Shown piece after piece: positions 60,959 through 64,000 of a DNA stretch of 64,000 nt (the first letter of the stretch is position 1; every line of letters begins with the position of its first letter). The notes under the pieces are model-generated. The model searched no databases. It worked only from the letters and a program-made list of their open reading frames with translations, and was not told the DNA's origin. The translations under genes were made by a program, and so were the position numbers. Source of the DNA: RI-242 sp038246255 (GTDB taxonomy: Bacteria; Planctomycetota; UBA1135; GCA-002686595). Location of the stretch: NCBI GenBank assembly GCA_038246255.1, contig JBBRWC010000001.1, positions 33,102 to 97,101 on the forward strand, given 5' to 3'.

Positions 60959-62466
60959 CGATATCCGAGCGCGCCGTGGAGGCGCTCCAGTTCCGCACTG
61001 CCCGGCAGCATCCGTGCGCCGCCGCCGAGTAGGTCCGCATGGGTGCGCTCGAGCGCGACCAGATCCGCTTGCAGGCGCGCGAGCAGCGTTGCGAGCTTTG
61101 CTGCGGCGTCACTGCCATCCGCATCGAGCGTTTGGACTGCGCCCGACGCATCGCGGCTCGCCATCGGCGCGTGCTCTCCCGGATCTTTTTGAATGTCGTA
61201 GAGCGCGGCAACCGGCGGGCCGGAACCCGGGGCATCCGCGCGCGACGCACGCGACACCAGCAGGGCGAAATGCCCCTGGCGCATCGATGCCAACGCGGGT
61301 TTGGAGCGCAGTGGCGCGTAGAGGTGTTCCGTCGTTTGCGCCAGCACGGGCCGATCGGCCCAGTTCCCGGTCGCTAGCGGACCCAGCAGACTGATCGCGC
61401 GGCTTCCGGCCGCGGGTGCAACATCGCCGAGCTCGAGCAACGTGGGATGCAGATCCACGAGCCCGACACGCTGCGCCACGCGACGACCCGCATGCGCTGC
61501 GTGGGGCAGCTTCAAAATCAGCGGCACGTGCAGGGTCTCGTCGTGCAGTTGCACATGCCCCCACCGTCCGTGCTCGCCAAACTCCTCGCCGTGGTCACTC
61601 GTGAACGCGATCGCCATGGCGTCGAAGTTTTGCAGGTCGACCAAACCCTGCCACAGGCGCGCGAGTTCCGCGTCGAGGTACGCAACTTCCGCGTCGTAGA
61701 GCGCCCGCAAATGAGTGTGGTCGCGCTCCGTGAACGATGCGAGGCCCGCGAGCAGCATCAAGCCGTCGTTGACCCCTTGGCCGCGCTCGCGCAGCGCTCG
61801 CACCTCTGCCACGCGCGCGCGCAGCACGCCGTCGTAACCGGGGTCAAAGCGCTCGACGAAGACTTCCGGCGGTGCGAAGGGCTGGTGCGTCTGGTACGTG
61901 TGGAGCAAGATGAAAAACGGCGCGGCGTCGGGAGCGCTCACCGCGTCGCTGCGCAGCCACTCCAGCGCACGGTCGACCTTTTTGGCGACACCTTCGAGCT
62001 TTGCGTCGAGCGTGGCAAAACCCTGCATCAGGTTCCAACCGCGCCCGAGCGGCCCATCGTCCGTGAACGCCGCGGTCTGGTACCCGGCGGCCGCGAAGCG
62101 CTCCGCCAGCGTTGAAAAGCGCCCGTCGAGGCCGGGAGTGCCGTGCTCGAGGCTGGTGATGTTCGCGACGCGATGCACCCAAGGGTCGAGTCCCGTGAAA
62201 AGCGTCGCGTGGCTGGTTGCGGTGTTTGGCGCCGCGGCGAGGACACGCTCGAACACCACCGCACCCTCCGCCAGGCGGTCGAGGTGCGGGGACGTCGGGC
62301 GCGGGTTGCCCCACGCACCGAGGGCGTCCGCGCGCAGGGTGTCCGCGATGATGAGCGCGATGTCCGGCCGGCGCGGACGCTCCTCCGCGCACCCCGAAAC
62401 GCCGAATGCGAAGCCGCACACAAGGGCCGCGCTCACCGCGGGCCGGGGACGAGGAGGGCGAGCCAT
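60955..62466 (-). CDS. Sulfatase-like (alkaline phosphatase superfamily) lipoprotein, Thr nucleophile
   Basis: 503 residues. Signal ends GVSGCAEE (lipoprotein). IIADTLRADALGAWGN (metal Asp), NTATSHATLFTGLDPWVHRV and FTSDHGEEFGEHGRWGH (metal D and H). The nucleophile is Thr in TATSH rather than the formylglycine Cys/Ser of sulfatases. Same architecture as 21794-23281, with which it shares block order; probably a phosphoesterase or transferase. ATG follows TACCAT (62480-62475) by eight nt. Confidence 0.88.
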   Translation of the reverse strand: MARPPRPRPAVSAALVCGFAFGVSGCAEERPRRPDIALIIADTLRADALGAWGNPRPTSPHLDRLAEGAVVFERVLAAAPNTATSHATLFTGLDPWVHRVANITSLEHGTPGLDGRFSTLAERFAAAGYQTAAFTDDGPLGRGWNLMQGFATLDAKLEGVAKKVDRALEWLRSDAVSAPDAAPFFILLHTYQTHQPFAPPEVFVERFDPGYDGVLRARVAEVRALRERGQGVNDGLMLLAGLASFTERDHTHLRALYDAEVAYLDAELARLWQGLVDLQNFDAMAIAFTSDHGEEFGEHGRWGHVQLHDETLHVPLILKLPHAAHAGRRVAQRVGLVDLHPTLLELGDVAPAAGSRAISLLGPLATGNWADRPVLAQTTEHLYAPLRSKPALASMRQGHFALLVSRASRADAPGSGPPVAALYDIQKDPGEHAPMASRDASGAVQTLDADGSDAAAKLATLLARLQADLVALERTHADLLGGGARMLPGSAELERLHGALGYR

Positions 62467-62514
62467 CGGCAGGGATGGTAGCGGGCGCGGCGGGCGCGCC
62501 GATCGACCTCCCGT

Positions 62515-62548
62515 TTGACATATGCGTTTTGGCGCATATATTGGTCGC
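62515..62548 (+). promoter_or_regulatory. arsR promoter with overlapping palindromic operator
   Basis: TTGACA (62515-62520), 16-bp spacer, TATATT (62537-62542), and ATG six nt later: a near-consensus sigma-70 promoter and a leaderless start. Between and over these elements lies the palindrome ATATGCG-ttttgg-CGCATAT (62520-62539), the shape and position expected of an ArsR operator for autorepression. Confidence 0.85.
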
Positions 62549-62908
62549 ATGGCCCGCGCAGCACCCCTCGCGCTCGATCCCGACGCGCTCTTCGCGGCGC
62601 TCGCGGAGCCCACGCGCCTGCGACTGGTCGCGCTCCTGCTCGGCGGCGAACGCTGCGTCTGCGACCTCTACGCGGCCCTCGAACGCCCCCAGCCCGTGGT
62701 TTCGCGCCATCTCGGTGTGCTGCGCCGCGCCGGGTTGGTCGAAGCGCGCCGCGCGGGTGCGTGGATGTGGTACCGCCTCGCCCCTGCGCATTCGCCGCTG
62801 CACCAATGCCTGCTCGACGCCGCCGCGAACGCCGCCCCCCACATCCCAGGCCTGCGCGACCACGAAGAACGCTGCCGCGCGTCCCTCGCCGCGCGCGGCT
62901 GCTGCTGA
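62549..62908 (+). CDS. arsR: ArsR/SmtB family metalloregulator
   Basis: 119 residues, winged helix: LFAALAEPTRLRLVALLLGG, GERCVCDLYAALERPQPVVS (CVCDL is the As(III) site of classical ArsR), RHLGVLRRAGLVEARRAG, and a C-terminal CC pair. Represses its own operon until As(III) binds. ATG 62549 chosen because an earlier start would lie inside the operator. 31 bp upstream of arsM. Confidence 0.92.
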   Translation: MARAAPLALDPDALFAALAEPTRLRLVALLLGGERCVCDLYAALERPQPVVSRHLGVLRRAGLVEARRAGAWMWYRLAPAHSPLHQCLLDAAANAAPHIPGLRDHEERCRASLAARGCC

Positions 62909-62939
62909 TTTGTCACACCCTCAAACCCGATTGCCTGCC

Positions 62940-63827
62940 ATGACCCAACACTCCGACACGACGCCCGCCAACCCGGCCCGCGACATCCACGCCCTCGTCC
63001 GCGAGGGTTACGGCGCCATCGCGCGCGCGGAACCCGGCCTGGGTGGTTGCTGCGGCCCCGCGAGCGGATCCGCCGTGCAAACGGACGTCGACGCGCTCGC
63101 GCGCAAGCTGGGTTACAGCAAGGAAGAGCTCGCTGCGCTGCCCGAGGGTGCAAACCTGGGCCTCTCGTGCGGCAATCCGGCGGCGATCGCGACCTTGCGC
63201 CCGGGGCAAGTGGTGCTCGACCTGGGTTCGGGAGCCGGTTTCGACGCCTTCGTGATCGGCCCGAGGGTCGGTCCGACCGGGCGGGTCATCGGCGTCGACA
63301 TGACGGCGGAAATGGTGGGCAAGGCGCGGCGTGGACTGGGTGCCTACCGGGAGCGCTCCGGCCTGGACAACGTCGAGTTTCGCCTGGGCGAAATCGAGCA
63401 CTTGCCAGTTCCTGATGGGTCGGTGGACGTCGTCGTCAGCAACTGCGTCCTGAACCTCTCGCCGGACAAAGCGCAGGTCTGGCGCGAGATCGCACGGGTG
63501 CTGAAGCCCGGCGGCCGGGTGGCAATCAGTGACCTAGTTTTGCTGCGGCCGCTGCCGCCGACGCTGCTCGAGTGTTTTGAGGCGCTTGTCGGGTGCATCG
63601 CGGGCGCCGCGCAGGCGGAACACCACCGCGCATGGGCCTCGGAGGCGGGCCTTGTCGACGTCACGGTAACGCCAGGTGGTGATTATGTGTCGGCGATGCT
63701 GACGGCGGACGATCCGCTGTACGCCCTGCTCGCCGTCCACCTCGAGCCCGGCGTGAAGCCCGGCGATTGCGTGGCGAGCGCCGCGATGACGGCGCGCCGC
63801 GCCCCCCTGCGCGCGGGCTGCTGCTAA
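62940..63827 (+). CDS. arsM: Arsenite S-adenosylmethionine methyltransferase
   Basis: 295 residues. SAM motif VVLDLGSGAGFDAFVIG (about 94-110). As(III)-binding Cys candidates are in GLGGCCGP, LGLSCGNP and VSNCVLNLSPDK, the ArsM pattern. Converts arsenite to methylated species. The C-terminus ends AGCC, a double Cys shared with the ArsR tail. Cotranscribed with arsR; no arsenite pump or reductase is in the window. Confidence 0.93.
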   Translation: MTQHSDTTPANPARDIHALVREGYGAIARAEPGLGGCCGPASGSAVQTDVDALARKLGYSKEELAALPEGANLGLSCGNPAAIATLRPGQVVLDLGSGAGFDAFVIGPRVGPTGRVIGVDMTAEMVGKARRGLGAYRERSGLDNVEFRLGEIEHLPVPDGSVDVVVSNCVLNLSPDKAQVWREIARVLKPGGRVAISDLVLLRPLPPTLLECFEALVGCIAGAAQAEHHRAWASEAGLVDVTVTPGGDYVSAMLTADDPLYALLAVHLEPGVKPGDCVASAAMTARRAPLRAGCC

Positions 63828-63829
63828 TC

Positions 63830-63917
63830 GGAGCGCGGGCCTCTGGCCCGCCTTGAAGCGTGGTGCGGTGTTACCAAAGTCGCGTTGCGCTCCAATGCGG
63901 GCCTGGAGGCCCGCGCT
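63830..63917. repeat. Dispersed GC-rich palindromic repeat, copy 2 (inverted pair)
   Basis: GGAGCGCGGGC-CTC-TGGCCCGCC (63830-63852) and GCGGGCCTGGAGGCCCGCGCT (63897-63917) are near reverse complements of each other and of the unit at 2884-2906, making a large hairpin just after the arsM stop. It may terminate the ars transcript. The remaining bases to 64000 contain C-runs and no gene. Confidence 0.65.
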
Positions 63918-64000
63918 ACCCCCCCCCCCACCCCCCCAAGAAACATTTGTTGGGAAACCGCGAAAGGTTGTGGGTGGGGGCCCGGGAAAAGGGTATGGGC

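Noticed and set aside
63918..64000. C-run and AT-rich tail at the window end as a possible origin or attachment site
   Set aside because: Too short and without repeats, DnaA boxes or a tRNA end; only poly-C tracts are visible.

Overview
This 64 kb window is a dense, GC-rich (about 70% G+C by eye) bacterial chromosome segment. It has no rRNA, prophage, CRISPR array or intact insertion sequence. The gene mix suggests Planctomycetota or a relative: two sulfatase-like lipoproteins, a Tat-exported Gfo/Idh/MocA dehydrogenase next to a TIM-barrel isomerase, the remains of an ECF sigma plus Ser/Thr kinase pair, a three-repeat FKBP protein, and many large secreted proteins of unknown function. This assignment is inference; no 16S or marker gene is present.

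Layout. 0-11.7 kb: an ABC ATPase cut by the left edge, a DJ-1/PfpI protein, a DUF2959 lipoprotein, a response regulator with a degenerate receiver, mazG, a SIS-domain sugar phosphate enzyme with an overlapping solute-binding lipoprotein, queC, an Mrp/ApbC ATPase followed by a 2OG-Fe(II) oxygenase, and a CbpA/CbpM-type pair. 11.7-21.7 kb: an O-antigen ligase-like protein, fbp, then a tightly packed minus-strand run (metF, thioesterase, creatininase family, benzoate-CoA-ligase-like, pseudokinase, 2Fe-2S ferredoxin, acyl-CoA dehydrogenase, enoyl-CoA hydratase). 21.7-34.9 kb: a sulfatase-like protein, Gfo/Idh with isomerase, GST with M3 peptidase, RidA with SDR, a decaying kinase/sigma/SRPBCC locus and an OYE-family oxidoreductase. 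34.9-42.1 kb: an FKBP protein, secreted unknowns, the selenium-linked divergent pair (below), and a Rieske oxygenase operon. 42.1-48.4 kb: a disulfide oxidoreductase, a large catalase, a ferritin-like protein, a coiled-coil lipoprotein and tRNA-Ile(CAU). 49-54.6 kb: a complete seven-gene Mrp Na+/H+ antiporter operon. 54.6-64 kb: a class V aminotransferase, an S10 peptidase, a GST bracketed by two copies of a 206 bp repeat, a likely dead alpha/beta hydrolase, a second sulfatase-like protein, and an arsR-arsM operon.

The most notable locus is at 38.2-39.8 kb. A peroxiredoxin-like (AhpC-TSA_2) frame is interrupted by one in-frame TGA exactly where the first Cys of its CxxC motif belongs, with a hairpin right after it. 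It reads as a UxxC selenoprotein that ordinary ORF calling would truncate. It is transcribed divergently, 71 bp away, from a glycosyltransferase of the SenB (selenosugar synthase, TIGR04348) type.

Two further patterns run through the window. First, a roughly 206 bp element with about 20 bp terminal inverted repeats and an internal hairpin occurs three times plus one relic. Second, a TANNNT hexamer lies 6-10 nt upstream of many start codons, which suggests widespread leaderless transcription. Neighbouring genes are very often joined by 4 bp ATGA/GTGA/TTGA overlaps, and these were used to choose several starts.
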